A DNA stretch of 64,000 nt from Streptomyces humidus (GTDB lineage: Bacteria > Actinomycetota > Actinomycetes > Streptomycetales > Streptomycetaceae): assembly GCF_014649655.1 (NCBI RefSeq), contig NZ_BMTL01000002.1:1-64000 (forward strand), in the 5' to 3' direction. Positions 17,655-25,258 of the stretch are shown here, one piece after another; position 1 is the first letter of the stretch; each line of letters begins with the position of its first letter. A program made the translations under genes and the position numbers. The notes under the pieces are model-generated. The model worked only from the letters and a program-made list of their open reading frames with translations. It was not told where the DNA came from and searched no databases.

Positions 17655-19372
17655 CGGGCTTCCGCACCGGTGGTCCGGGACTTCCGGACGAGGTGGGCGG
17701 GAAGGACCCCGGCTCCCCGCAGGTGGTCGTGGGCGGCGTGGATCGCCTCGGGGGTGGTGGCGTACTCCCGGCCCTCGTGCCGCAGCAGGTCCAGTGCGCC
17801 GACGGACTCCAGGACCTGGCGCTGGCCGGGACGTATCCCGGAGGCGAGGACGACGATGCCGCGGCGCCGCAGCTTCTCCACCGCGTCCTTCAGTACGAGG
17901 GCGCCGGTGGCGTCCATCGTCGACACCCGGGACAGCCGCAGGATCACGACCCGGACGTCGGCGACGTCGGTCAGCTCCAGCAGGAAGCGGTGGGCGGCCG
18001 CGAAGAACAGCGGGCCGTCGATGCGGTAGGCCACGATGTGCTCCGCCAGCAGGGCGTGCTCCTCGGCGCTGTGGTCACCGTGGTCGAGCGGCACCTGGTC
18101 GAAGCGGGCCTCCTTGGCCACCGCGCGCAGCGCGAGGACGCCCGCGACGGCCAGGCCGATGATGACGGCGTACACGAGGTCCAGGGCCAGGGTCGCGACG
18201 GCGGTGAGGACGAGGATCACGGCGTCGGAACGGGTGGCCTTCGCCATGGCCTTCAGCGAGCCGACCTCGATCATGCGGACCGCGGTGGCCAGCAGGACCC
18301 CGGCCAGGGCGGCGAGCGGGATCTTCGAGACCAGGGGGGCCGCGGCGAAGACGATCGCCGCGAGGATCGCGGCGTGGGTGAGCGCGGCAAGGCGGGAGCT
18401 CGCGCCGGTGCGGACGTTGACCGCGGTGCGGGCGATCGCGCCGGTGGCGGGCACCCCGCCGAAGAGCGGGGCGAAGATGTTCGCGAGGCCCTGGCCGAAG
18501 AGCTCACGGTCCGGGTCGTGTCTCTGGCCGACCGTCATGCCGTCGGCGACCGAGGCCGACAGCAGGGACTCCAGGGCGGCCAGGGCGGCGACCGCCACGG
18601 CCGGGGCGAGCAGAGAACCCAGGGCGCCCGGGTCCAGGAAGGACAACGAGGGCGCGGGCAAGCCCCGGGGCAGGTCGCCGATCGGCTTCGCCGCGTCCAG
18701 CCCGGCCGCCCGCGCGACCAGCGTCGCGGCGACCACGGCCAGCAGGGAGAACGGGACGGTCGGCCGCCACCGCGCCCCGACCAGCATGACCGCCGCGACG
18801 GCGGCGGCGAGGCCGAGGGCCGTCCAGTTCGGGGACCGGAGGAACTCCCCGGCCGCCCGCCAGGTCACCACCAGGACCCGGTCGCCCTCCGGCTTGGGCA
18901 CGCCGAGGGCGTTCGGGATCTGTTGCAGGCCGATCACACAGGCGATGCCGAGGGTGAAGCCTTCGACCACGGGGGCGGGGATGTACTGCATGTAGCGGCC
19001 GGCCTTGAGGACGGCCAGCGCCACCAGGATGACGCCGGCCATCACGCCGACCGTGAGGACGCCCGTCGGTCCGTGCGCGGCCACGATGGGGACGAGGACC
19101 ACCGTCATGGCCCCGGTCGGCCCGGACACCTGCAGGTTCGATCCTCCGAAGAGCGCGGCGAGCACGCCGGCGACCACCGCGGTCGCCAGGCCCGCCTCCG
19201 CGCCCAGGCCGGAGGAGACGCCGAAGCCGAGCGCGAGAGGCAGCGCCACGACGGCGACGGTCAGTCCCGCCAGCAGGTCCCGACGCGGATCGCGGCGCGC
19301 GGCCGCCAGATCGGCGCGGGTCGGCAACAGCGCGGAGATCCGGGCCCGAAACCAGTTCAGCTGCGAGATCAT
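17651..19372 (-). CDS. SulP-family inorganic anion transporter with STAS domain
   Basis: 573 residues. About 10-12 membrane segments start at DLLAGLTVAVVALPLALGFG (the SulP signature) and continue through SNLQVSGPTGAMTVVLVPIV and GGVPATGAIARTAVNVRTGA. A cytoplasmic STAS domain follows (about 430-550: RIDGPLFFAAAHRFL, VILRLSRVSTMDATGALVL), the part that in SpoIIAA-like proteins carries the phosphorylatable Ser/Thr. Substrate may be sulfate, bicarbonate or another anion; the sequence does not decide. The ATG overlaps the upstream arsR stop (ATGA), so transcription is probably controlled by that regulator. The ATP-binding anti-sigma-like protein encoded downstream could act on the STAS domain; this is inference. 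Confidence 0.92.
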   Translation of the reverse strand: MISQLNWFRARISALLPTRADLAAARRDPRRDLLAGLTVAVVALPLALGFGVSSGLGAEAGLATAVVAGVLAALFGGSNLQVSGPTGAMTVVLVPIVAAHGPTGVLTVGVMAGVILVALAVLKAGRYMQYIPAPVVEGFTLGIACVIGLQQIPNALGVPKPEGDRVLVVTWRAAGEFLRSPNWTALGLAAAVAAVMLVGARWRPTVPFSLLAVVAATLVARAAGLDAAKPIGDLPRGLPAPSLSFLDPGALGSLLAPAVAVAALAALESLLSASVADGMTVGQRHDPDRELFGQGLANIFAPLFGGVPATGAIARTAVNVRTGASSRLAALTHAAILAAIVFAAAPLVSKIPLAALAGVLLATAVRMIEVGSLKAMAKATRSDAVILVLTAVATLALDLVYAVIIGLAVAGVLALRAVAKEARFDQVPLDHGDHSAEEHALLAEHIVAYRIDGPLFFAAAHRFLLELTDVADVRVVILRLSRVSTMDATGALVLKDAVEKLRRRGIVVLASGIRPGQRQVLESVGALDLLRHEGREYATTPEAIHAAHDHLRGAGVLPAHLVRKSRTTGAEAR

Positions 19373-19710
19373 CGCGCGGTGACCTCGGCTTCCCGCAGCT
19401 CGGCGAGCAGCTCGCCCTGCCCGGACAGCATCTCGGTCAGGATCCGCCGCGCGGCCTTCATCAGGTCGGCCACGTCCCCGCCGGCCGGCTCGTAGACGAC
19501 CGTCGCGCCCTCACGGGTCGCGGTGACGAGCCCTGAGCGGCGCAGCACCGCCAGTTGCTGGGACAGGCCGGAGGGCTCGACCTCGATCGCGGCGAGCAGG
19601 TCCCGCACCGGCATCGGTCCGTCCTGCAGCAGTTCCAGCACCCGGATACGGACGGGATGCCCCAGCATCCGGAAGAACTCGGCCTTGGCCTGGTACAGCG
19701 GAACGGACAC
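19369..19710 (-). CDS. ArsR/SmtB-family transcriptional regulator 3, SulP operon
   Basis: 113 residues. It starts VPLYQAKAEFFRMLGHPVRI, then VRDLLAAIEVEPSGLSQQLA and wing TATREGATVVYEPAGGD, and is very close to the regulator at 15086. The GTG at 19710 was chosen by paralogue alignment and a GAGG upstream. Its stop overlaps the SulP start by ATGA. A 20-bp dyad lies about 100 bp upstream. It is the first gene of arsR-sulP-unknown-ATPase, so it most likely represses the anion transporter and itself. No metal-binding cysteine motif is seen. Confidence 0.9.
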   Translation of the reverse strand: MSVPLYQAKAEFFRMLGHPVRIRVLELLQDGPMPVRDLLAAIEVEPSGLSQQLAVLRRSGLVTATREGATVVYEPAGGDVADLMKAARRILTEMLSGQGELLAELREAEVTAR

Positions 19711-19805
19711 GACACCTCGGCTTTCCCTGCGAACCCCGCCACAGGGGCGGCGCGAAAGGCTGCACCCGCGGCTACCTGCGAACACGGTAAACACAGCATC
19801 TAACG

Positions 19806-19825
19806 AATTGCGAAATTTTGCAATT
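19806..19825. promoter_or_regulatory. ArsR-type operator, site 3
   Basis: AATTGCGAAATTTTGCAATT is a 20-bp dyad with one mismatched base pair between the arms. Its core 19808-19823 is TTG-N2-AAATTT-N2-CAA, the same form as the dyads before the other two arsR genes. It lies about 100 bp upstream of the third arsR gene, where a promoter is expected. Confidence 0.7.
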
Positions 19826-19940
19826 CAGCATCAGACTGGCGCGCAGGCGTTCCCGCCAGGGACGGGCCGGAGGGACGAGGCTGCGGGGACGGGGCTACGG
19901 GGACGGGCCGCCGGACCGGGCCGCGGGACGGCCGGCCGGG

Positions 19941-20300
19941 TCAGCCCTTCTTGACCACGGCCGACTTCAGCTGCATCGCGCCGAAACCCTCGACCTTGCA
20001 GTCGATGTCGTGCCCGTCGACCCCGTCGACCAGCCGGATGTTGCGCACCTTCGTGCCCGCCTTGATCCCCGAGGGACTGCCCTTGACCTTGAGCGCCTTG
20101 ACGACGACCACCGTGTCGCCGTCCTGGAGCACATTGCCCACGGAGTCCTTCACCACACGCTCCCCGGCGATGCCCCCGCCGTCGGCGGTGCTCTCGGCGG
20201 GAACCCACTCGTGGCCGCACTCGGGGCAGACCACCAGGGCGTTCATCTCATAGGTGTACTCGCAGGAGCACTTCGGACAGGGCGGAGGATTCTCGATCAT
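19941..20300 (-). CDS. PhnA/YjdM-like zinc-ribbon protein
   Basis: 119 residues. An N-terminal zinc ribbon (CPKCSCEYTYEM, then VVCPECGHEW) is followed by the PhnA C-terminal domain with DSVGNVLQDGDTVVVVKALK and VKGSPSGIKAGTKVRNIRLV. The length matches the family. Despite the historical name, phosphonate degradation by this family is not established. The stop lies about 100 bp from the arsR3 operator on the same strand. The start ATG has only a weak ribosome site. It seems to stand alone. Confidence 0.9.
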   Translation of the reverse strand: MIENPPPCPKCSCEYTYEMNALVVCPECGHEWVPAESTADGGGIAGERVVKDSVGNVLQDGDTVVVVKALKVKGSPSGIKAGTKVRNIRLVDGVDGHDIDCKVEGFGAMQLKSAVVKKG

Positions 20301-20356
20301 CCGACCAGGGTATCCGGCGCCGCCTCCCGGGCCGCGCCCCGGCCGAAGCGCCGGTC

Positions 20357-21349
20357 TCACCGCGTCCGGTCGCCTCCGGCGTGCCCGGGGGCACGCGGTG
20401 TGCCGGCGCCGTCCGGCCCGTAGCCGAACCGGATCAGCATGTGCGGGTGGCACCGCTTGGGTCGTGGGAGGGCCGCCGCGGCCCGGAGGTCGGGCCATTC
20501 CATGGCCTGGTGCAGGAGCGACGTGCGCAACCCGTGGGCGGTCGCCGTGAGCAGGACGTACTGCAGGGCCTGACCGGCCCGCAGCCAGTCCTCCCGCCGG
20601 TCCTGGGGCGTCCACAGCAGGGCCGACTGGACGTGGCGTTCGAACCACAGGGCCGGCAGGCGGAGGCCGGGCAGCGCACCGGTGAAGTCCCGCATGGGCA
20701 TCCGCGCGGCGGCGTCGGGCGGGCCGAGAGCGGTCGCGGGGATGCCGTAGGGGGTGTCCGCTCCCGGGGCGGTGATCCAGGCACGGGATTCCGCGATGCG
20801 GTCCGGGCAGGTCTGGTTGCGCGCTTCCGCCGCTGCGGTCAGCCGCAGCAGCCGCCGGGTGCCGGCGATGTCCGGCACGTGAAGGCGCGCGCCCGCGGCG
20901 TGCGCGGCCGTCGCCATTTCCGCCACGACCGGCTCGGGCACCGGACGGCCGGTGAACGGGAACCGGCTGGTGTGCCGGCGTGCGACGGCGTCGAGGAGGC
21001 CCTGGTCCGACGGCCGGTCGTCCTCGTCCAGCGGACCGGCCGGTCGTACGGTCGCCAGCAGGCCGGGGCGGTGGGGGTCCGGCAGCAGCCGCACCTCCGG
21101 GCGCATGCCCAGGTGTACGGCGGCGAGCCGGATGTTGAAGAGTGCGGCGCCCACGGACAGGTACTGGGCGCGGTGTGTCGGGTCGGTCAGCGGCAGTGTC
21201 CGCTCCGGCGCCGAATGGACCTCCAGCAGCCGGCGGTCGGGGTCCGGGCGGAAGCGCCAGGGCTGTGTGTTGTGGATCGACGGGGCCGCCACGGCGGCTG
21301 CCAGGAGCGACTCCACGGTGGCTGCGTCCAGTCGGGTTCGGGTGCGCAT
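20357..21349 (-). CDS. Nitroreductase-fold FMN oxidoreductase, Acg-like
   Basis: 330 residues. The N-terminal AAVAAPSIHNTQPWRFR is the signature of Acg-type proteins, diverged members of the nitroreductase family first known from mycobacterial dormancy regulons. The central part has LSVGAALFNIRLAAVHLGM and the C-terminal half WLRAGQALQYVLLTATAHGL, typical FMN-fold segments. The family may store or sequester FMN rather than reduce nitro compounds. AGGAGG lies 5 bases before the chosen ATG. The gene is a single unit, 57 bp upstream of the PhnA-like gene on the same strand. Confidence 0.88.
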   Translation of the reverse strand: MRTRTRLDAATVESLLAAAVAAPSIHNTQPWRFRPDPDRRLLEVHSAPERTLPLTDPTHRAQYLSVGAALFNIRLAAVHLGMRPEVRLLPDPHRPGLLATVRPAGPLDEDDRPSDQGLLDAVARRHTSRFPFTGRPVPEPVVAEMATAAHAAGARLHVPDIAGTRRLLRLTAAAEARNQTCPDRIAESRAWITAPGADTPYGIPATALGPPDAAARMPMRDFTGALPGLRLPALWFERHVQSALLWTPQDRREDWLRAGQALQYVLLTATAHGLRTSLLHQAMEWPDLRAAAALPRPKRCHPHMLIRFGYGPDGAGTPRAPGHAGGDRTR

Positions 21350-22013
21350 GATGCCTCCTGCCGCGAGGGCGGTCGGACGTGGGCGGACGTCGTGCACGGG
21401 ATCACCTCCGGATCGGTCGCCGTCAGCATCCACCGGCGACGGCGACCGGCGCGGCGGCCGAAGGTCTTCACCGACAGGGCCGACGGTCCCTGTCTCGCAC
21501 GGGGCACGACAGTGCCGCGGCAGGGTCGGGCGGGGTCCGGGGAGCGGGACCGGGGCCGGGCGCGGGAACCGGGCACGGGAACCGGGCACGGGAACCGGGC
21601 ACGGGAACCGGGCACGGGAACCGGGCACGGGAACCGGGCACGGGAACCGGGCACGGGAACCGGGGGCGGGAACCGGGCACGGGAACCGGGGGCGGGAACC
21701 GGGCACGGGAACCGGGGGCGGGGTCTCAGGGCCGGGACCAGGGGCCGGGCGCCGGGGTGTCGGGACGTCCGCGGTGGCCGCCGTCGACGACGGGCAGATC
21801 GCCCTCGACAAACGCCTCGAACGCCTCGAACGACTCGCCGACGTTCCCGCGCCCGCAGGCCGGCACCGAGCCAGATCGGCGCCCCCGCACCTGCGGCTCT
21901 GCCGGCGGTCATCGACCGCACCCGGCGGGCGTGCCGGCCCGGTGGGCCGTGCTCTGACCTCGCGAGCATCATCCAGGTGTGGGCCTGCACGAGGAGATGC
22001 CAGAGTCACTGCC
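21350..22013. other. 664-bp gene-free stretch with a minisatellite
   Basis: Beyond the tandem repeat at 21564-21720 the stretch has only unconvincing open frames. Near 21808-21835 a 9-bp run (GCCTCGAAC) repeats. The first 100 bp should hold the promoter of the minus-strand Acg gene; no clear hexamers were seen. Confidence 0.5.
21564..21720. repeat. 13-bp tandem repeat array, 12 copies
   Basis: The unit is GGGAACC followed by GGGCAC or GGGGGC, repeated 12 times with near-perfect identity. The last copies alternate between the two spacer variants, which suggests unequal exchange or slippage. All frames are open because of the 13-bp period and composition, but no protein is expected. It lies in the 664-bp gap upstream of the Acg-like gene. 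Confidence 0.9.
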
Positions 22014-22502
22014 GTGACCTTGATGAACGTGCTCGTCGACTTCGCCCGGACCGGCCGTGTCGGCCCGCTTCACTGCGGCATGCCGCTGGCCGAGGCAGAG
22101 GAACTCCTGGGTCCAGGACGCCCACACCCCGCCATCCGGATGAGACCGGACATCGACGGCTACCCCTACGCCTGGAACGGCCTGGAGCTCGTCGTCACCC
22201 AGCGCACCGTGAGTGGAATCTGGATCAGGCTCCGCCCGGGCTCGACGACCGACTTGCCGCCCCTGGTCCTGCCGGACTCGGAGTCGTACTCGTCCACCGT
22301 GCTCCGAGAAGACTTGATCGCCGGCCTTGACGCGACCGATTGCCGCCACGACGTCAACGACCGCCTCACGTTCGGAGAGCAGTCCAGCGTCCTCACCCGT
22401 CCGGCGAACGTCTGCGCGGTGTTCTTCACGCCTCACCGTGAAGAACACGTCCCTCATCGCGAACGCCACTACCTCGGCGTGATCCATAAGCACACCGCTT
22501 GA
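22014..22502 (+). CDS. Hypothetical protein, 162 residues
   Basis: No function is recognised. The sequence is soluble, with GMPLAEAEELLGPGRPHPAI, the short strands YAWNGLELVVTQRTVSGIWI, and a charged C-terminus. The segment layout (helix, LLGPG turn, strand repeats) resembles small Streptomyces proteins sometimes compared to immunity proteins, but this is weak. The GTG at 22014 was chosen; an in-frame ATG at 22023 is an alternative, and neither has a strong ribosome site. It stands alone and has somewhat lower GC than its neighbours. Confidence 0.65.
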   Translation: MTLMNVLVDFARTGRVGPLHCGMPLAEAEELLGPGRPHPAIRMRPDIDGYPYAWNGLELVVTQRTVSGIWIRLRPGSTTDLPPLVLPDSESYSSTVLREDLIAGLDATDCRHDVNDRLTFGEQSSVLTRPANVCAVFFTPHREEHVPHRERHYLGVIHKHTA

Positions 22503-22607
22503 CATGTCCTACGGCTCAACTCATTCGGAAACGATCAGTCGAGCACTGGACGTGAACATCGATGACGAGAGTCGGTCACTGCACATGGCCGGCTCAGAAG
22601 CGGACGC

Positions 22608-22778
22608 TTACGGGCTTTCCCGGTCTGCCGATCGGGAGTGAATTTCTCGTTCACCCGGATCTATTCGTGGTGCATCCTTGAGGCTAGGTATCTTCAGGCC
22701 GCGTTCGACGTGGACCCGGCGTGAGGTGGCGGGCGGAAGCGGGGTCATGCGCTCCGCGAGGCGTCCGATTGCGGTCAT
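22608..22778 (-). pseudogene. N-terminal fragment of a CocE/NonD-type hydrolase gene
   Basis: Read from an ATG at 22778, the first 31 codons give IGRLAERMTPLPPATSRRV and VHVERGLKIP, which closely match the start of Streptomyces CocE/NonD-family (X-Pro dipeptidyl-peptidase-like) hydrolases. After KIP the match ends abruptly, and the frame closes at TAA after 56 codons in DNA of lower GC. Over 90 percent of the gene is missing, so this is a remnant. It begins just 2 bases after the stop of the quinone oxidoreductase gene, so the two may once have formed an operon. Confidence 0.5.
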
Positions 22779-22780
22779 GG

Positions 22781-23773
22781 TCACGCCTCCGGGGTGAGCG
22801 CGATGCGGCCGTCGAGGTCGCGGCTTTCCATACGCTGATGGGCGGTGACGGCCTGGCTGAACGGCAGTACCTCGACGTCGGTGTTCGCCAGGCCGGCGGC
22901 GGCCGCCTCGACGGCCGCGGCGAGGGCGGCGGGAACGACCTGTGGATGGGTGGGCAGGAACGCGCCGGCGTTGTATCCGCTGACGGTGACACTGCGGAAC
23001 CAGAGCCGGTTGGTGTCCACTTGGTGGTCCCAGTCGTCGGACGCGTTGCCCGCGGCGACGAGACGGCTGCCCGGGATCATCACGTCGAGGCTCTGGGTGC
23101 GCAGTGCTCCGCCGACGGGGTCGATGACCACGTCGAACTTCTCGTCACCGAGCGCGCTGTGCAGGTCTGTGGAGTCCACGATCCGGTCGTAGGGAAGCTT
23201 CGTCGCCTCGGCGGCGGCGAGTTTGCCCGGCCGAACCGTGCCGACGACGCGGGACGCGCCGAGCTGCTTCGCGACGCCCGGGAAGCCGGCGGACAGGCCG
23301 CCGAGAGCGCCATGCACGAGGACCCTCTCACCAGCGGCCAGATGCGCGACCTGCGTCAGCGCCACGTGCGCCATCGCGGCGTTCGGAATCACCGATACGG
23401 CGAGGGCGGGGTCGATGCCGCGCCCTTCGATCGAGACAGTCAGCGCAGCCTCGGCAATGTAGACGGAGGCGTACCCGCCGGTGCCGGTGCCTGCGGACAG
23501 AGCGACCACCTGCTCCCCGACGGTCAGCCCCACCACGCCGTCGCCCAGCGCGCGGACCGTGCCGGCAACTTCCAGGCCGGGTACGAACGGTGGCTGTGGC
23601 ATGCCGGGTCGGTCCTTGTACCGGCCCTGCCTGAAGAACACGTCGATCAGGCCGACCGCGGAGTGCGAGACGTCGATCGCGATCTCTCCGGGGCCCGGAG
23701 TCGGGTCCGGGAGATCAGTGACGAGCTCGAGAGTGGCCGGGTCACCGAACTGCGTGGCCTGTACTGCCTGCAT
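22781..23773 (-). CDS. Zinc-type alcohol dehydrogenase-like NADPH:quinone oxidoreductase
   Basis: 330 residues of the medium-chain dehydrogenase/reductase superfamily. The N-terminal GroES-like domain has VSHSAVGLIDVFFRQGRY and PPFVPGLEVAGTV. The Rossmann part has GERVLVHGALGGLSAGFPGV (nucleotide-binding turn) and VVIDPVGGALR. Catalytic-zinc cysteine and histidine ligands are absent, which fits the zinc-free quinone oxidoreductase branch. The ATG is preceded by GAGGAAAG. It is divergent from the TetR gene at 23895, and two 22-bp dyads lie between the starts; repression by that regulator is likely. Substrate is unknown. Confidence 0.9.
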   Translation of the reverse strand: MQAVQATQFGDPATLELVTDLPDPTPGPGEIAIDVSHSAVGLIDVFFRQGRYKDRPGMPQPPFVPGLEVAGTVRALGDGVVGLTVGEQVVALSAGTGTGGYASVYIAEAALTVSIEGRGIDPALAVSVIPNAAMAHVALTQVAHLAAGERVLVHGALGGLSAGFPGVAKQLGASRVVGTVRPGKLAAAEATKLPYDRIVDSTDLHSALGDEKFDVVIDPVGGALRTQSLDVMIPGSRLVAAGNASDDWDHQVDTNRLWFRSVTVSGYNAGAFLPTHPQVVPAALAAAVEAAAAGLANTDVEVLPFSQAVTAHQRMESRDLDGRIALTPEA

Positions 23774-23813
23774 GGATCTTTCCTCTTCAGGGGATGGCTG
23801 TCACCTGCCGATT

Positions 23814-23835
23814 TAACGCACCTCGTGATGCGTTA
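23814..23835. promoter_or_regulatory. TetR operator A
   Basis: TAACGCA-CCTCGTGA-TGCGTTA is a perfect 7-bp inverted repeat with an 8-base spacer, 40 bp upstream of the quinone oxidoreductase start. Its reverse complement matches operator B (23862-23883) at 19 of 22 positions. The position suits repression of the oxidoreductase promoter. Confidence 0.8.
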
Positions 23836-23861
23836 CGAGGAAGGTAGCACGGCCATCCACT

Positions 23862-23883
23862 TAGCGCATCACGGTGTGCGTTA
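23862..23883. promoter_or_regulatory. TetR operator B
   Basis: TAGCGCA-TCACGGTG-TGCGTTA has the same architecture as operator A, with one arm mismatch. It ends 11 bases before the TetR start codon at 23895, over the expected promoter, so it fits autoregulation. Its position also argues against the upstream in-frame GTG at 23874 as start. Confidence 0.8.
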
Positions 23884-23894
23884 TAGTTCTCGTC

Positions 23895-24572
23895 ATGAAG
23901 GAGCGAGCACGGTCCGCGCAGGACAAAGCGCAACGGTCGGAGGATCTGCTGCGTGCCGCGGAGGCATTGGCGACGGAGCTCGGCGGCGTCCGGTTCATCA
24001 CCGTGCAGGCGGTCACCGAGCGTGCGGGCCTGCACCGCACTGGCGTGCGCCGGTACTACTCGAGCAGAGAAGAGCTGTTGCTCGAGCTCGCAGAGCGCGG
24101 CTGGGGCCAGTGGCGGGCTGCGATCGCTGAGGCGGTGGCCCAGCGAGCCGGCCTCGGCCCGGAGGACGTCGCCGGCGTCGTCACGGACACGATCACCGGG
24201 CTGCCGGTGTTCTGCGACCTCCTCACCCATGTCACGTTGACTCTGGAGGGCGACGTCGACATGGAGCGCGCACGCCGGTACAAGGCCGCGTCGTTCGCCG
24301 CGCACGACGCGATCGTGGACACCCTCGGCCTCGTGAGCTCGATGACCCCGGACCAGCTGCGCGGGCTCCTCGCGGCGACCCTCGCGCTGGCCTCGACCGG
24401 GTGGCAGGTGTCCCACCCGACGCCCACCCTCGCCGCGCTCTACGAGCAAGTGCCCGAATGGGGCCACGTCGCATTCGATTTCGCCCCACGGCTGAAGCTG
24501 CTCCTGACAGCCCTCGCGGTCGGCCTGCACGCCGTCATCCCGGACACCGGCCCCGCTCCAAGGGCGAACTGA
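23895..24572 (+). CDS. TetR-family transcriptional regulator
   Basis: 225 residues. The N-terminal helix-turn-helix (about 15-60) reads RSEDLLRAAEALATELGG, then TVQAVTERAGLHRTGVRRYY with the typical SSREELLLE after it. The C-terminal ligand domain is all-helical and contains ATLALASTGWQVSHPTPTLA. The ATG at 23895 was chosen because it lies after operator B; no good ribosome site precedes it, so translation may be leaderless. It is divergent from the quinone oxidoreductase, its probable target. Confidence 0.9.
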   Translation: MKERARSAQDKAQRSEDLLRAAEALATELGGVRFITVQAVTERAGLHRTGVRRYYSSREELLLELAERGWGQWRAAIAEAVAQRAGLGPEDVAGVVTDTITGLPVFCDLLTHVTLTLEGDVDMERARRYKAASFAAHDAIVDTLGLVSSMTPDQLRGLLAATLALASTGWQVSHPTPTLAALYEQVPEWGHVAFDFAPRLKLLLTALAVGLHAVIPDTGPAPRAN

Positions 24573-24635
24573 GAACTGTTGGTCCCTGAGCTTGGCGCTC
24601 AAGGTCGCTGGGCTTCGGGCTTCTTGAACGGCGCC

Positions 24636-25085
24636 CGACCAGCACGACGGGCAGGTCGGCGCGGGCATGGGGCAGGTAGGCGATGTCGTAGCCGGAGTCC
24701 ATCCCGGTCAGGATGTCCGGGTCGCCCGGTCTCCACTGGCCTGCGCTTGTCAACCGGTCTACCACATCGTGGAGTTGGGCGGCAGTGACGGTTGTCGCGT
24801 CGTCGGCTGGGCCCAGGCGGAGCGCGTCCAGGAGAGCGACCCAGGAGGTGCGGCCGGTTTCCAAGGCCGCGACGAAGGAGTAGGGCCAGCCGGGCGCCAG
24901 CCGGTCCGAGCTGCGGTCGCCGCGTCCGTGGACATGGCGGAAGAGCCGGTCGGCGCTGGTGGGAGCGTCGGGTCGCAGCCAGTGCGACACGTCTGCGGCG
25001 AGCATGGTCGTCGCCATCGGCAAGACGGTCCGCGTGCCTCTGGCCTCGACACGGACACGCAGGTACGACCTGCCACGCTTCTTCG
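24636..25085 (-). pseudogene. Transposase remnant (DDE type)
   Basis: Read on the minus strand, one frame gives LRVRVEARGTRTVLPMATTM, LAADVSHWLRPDAPTSADRL, then GDRSSDRLAPGWPYSFVAAL and DPDILTGMDSGYDIAYL, a core known from a large actinobacterial transposase family. The match stops after PVVLVGR (near 24636), and both the N-terminal part and the C-terminal half are absent. No terminal inverted repeats or target duplications were found. The wider stretch 24573-25258 has no intact gene. The relic sits directly upstream of narG. Confidence 0.7.
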
Positions 25086-25258
25086 CCCGGAGCGTGCTTC
25101 TTTCCCCACGACCCGCGACGGTGCGCGGCATGTGAACCGGATCCGGCGCCAGGGCCGTTGGTCCCTCCCGCGGCCTGCGGGAGGGGGCCGGAAGGCCACC
25201 GGGCGGGGCCCCCCGGCCCCAGGCGCACCGAGGCCGGCGCCCCCTAACGTTCCCGGCC

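Noticed and set aside
21564..21720. Tandem array considered as a CRISPR
   Set aside because: The 13-bp units are contiguous with no unique spacers and no cas genes are nearby.
25087..25258. FNR or NarL sites upstream of narG
   Set aside because: No TTGAT-N4-ATCAA or heptamer pair was found by eye; the nar control is left open.
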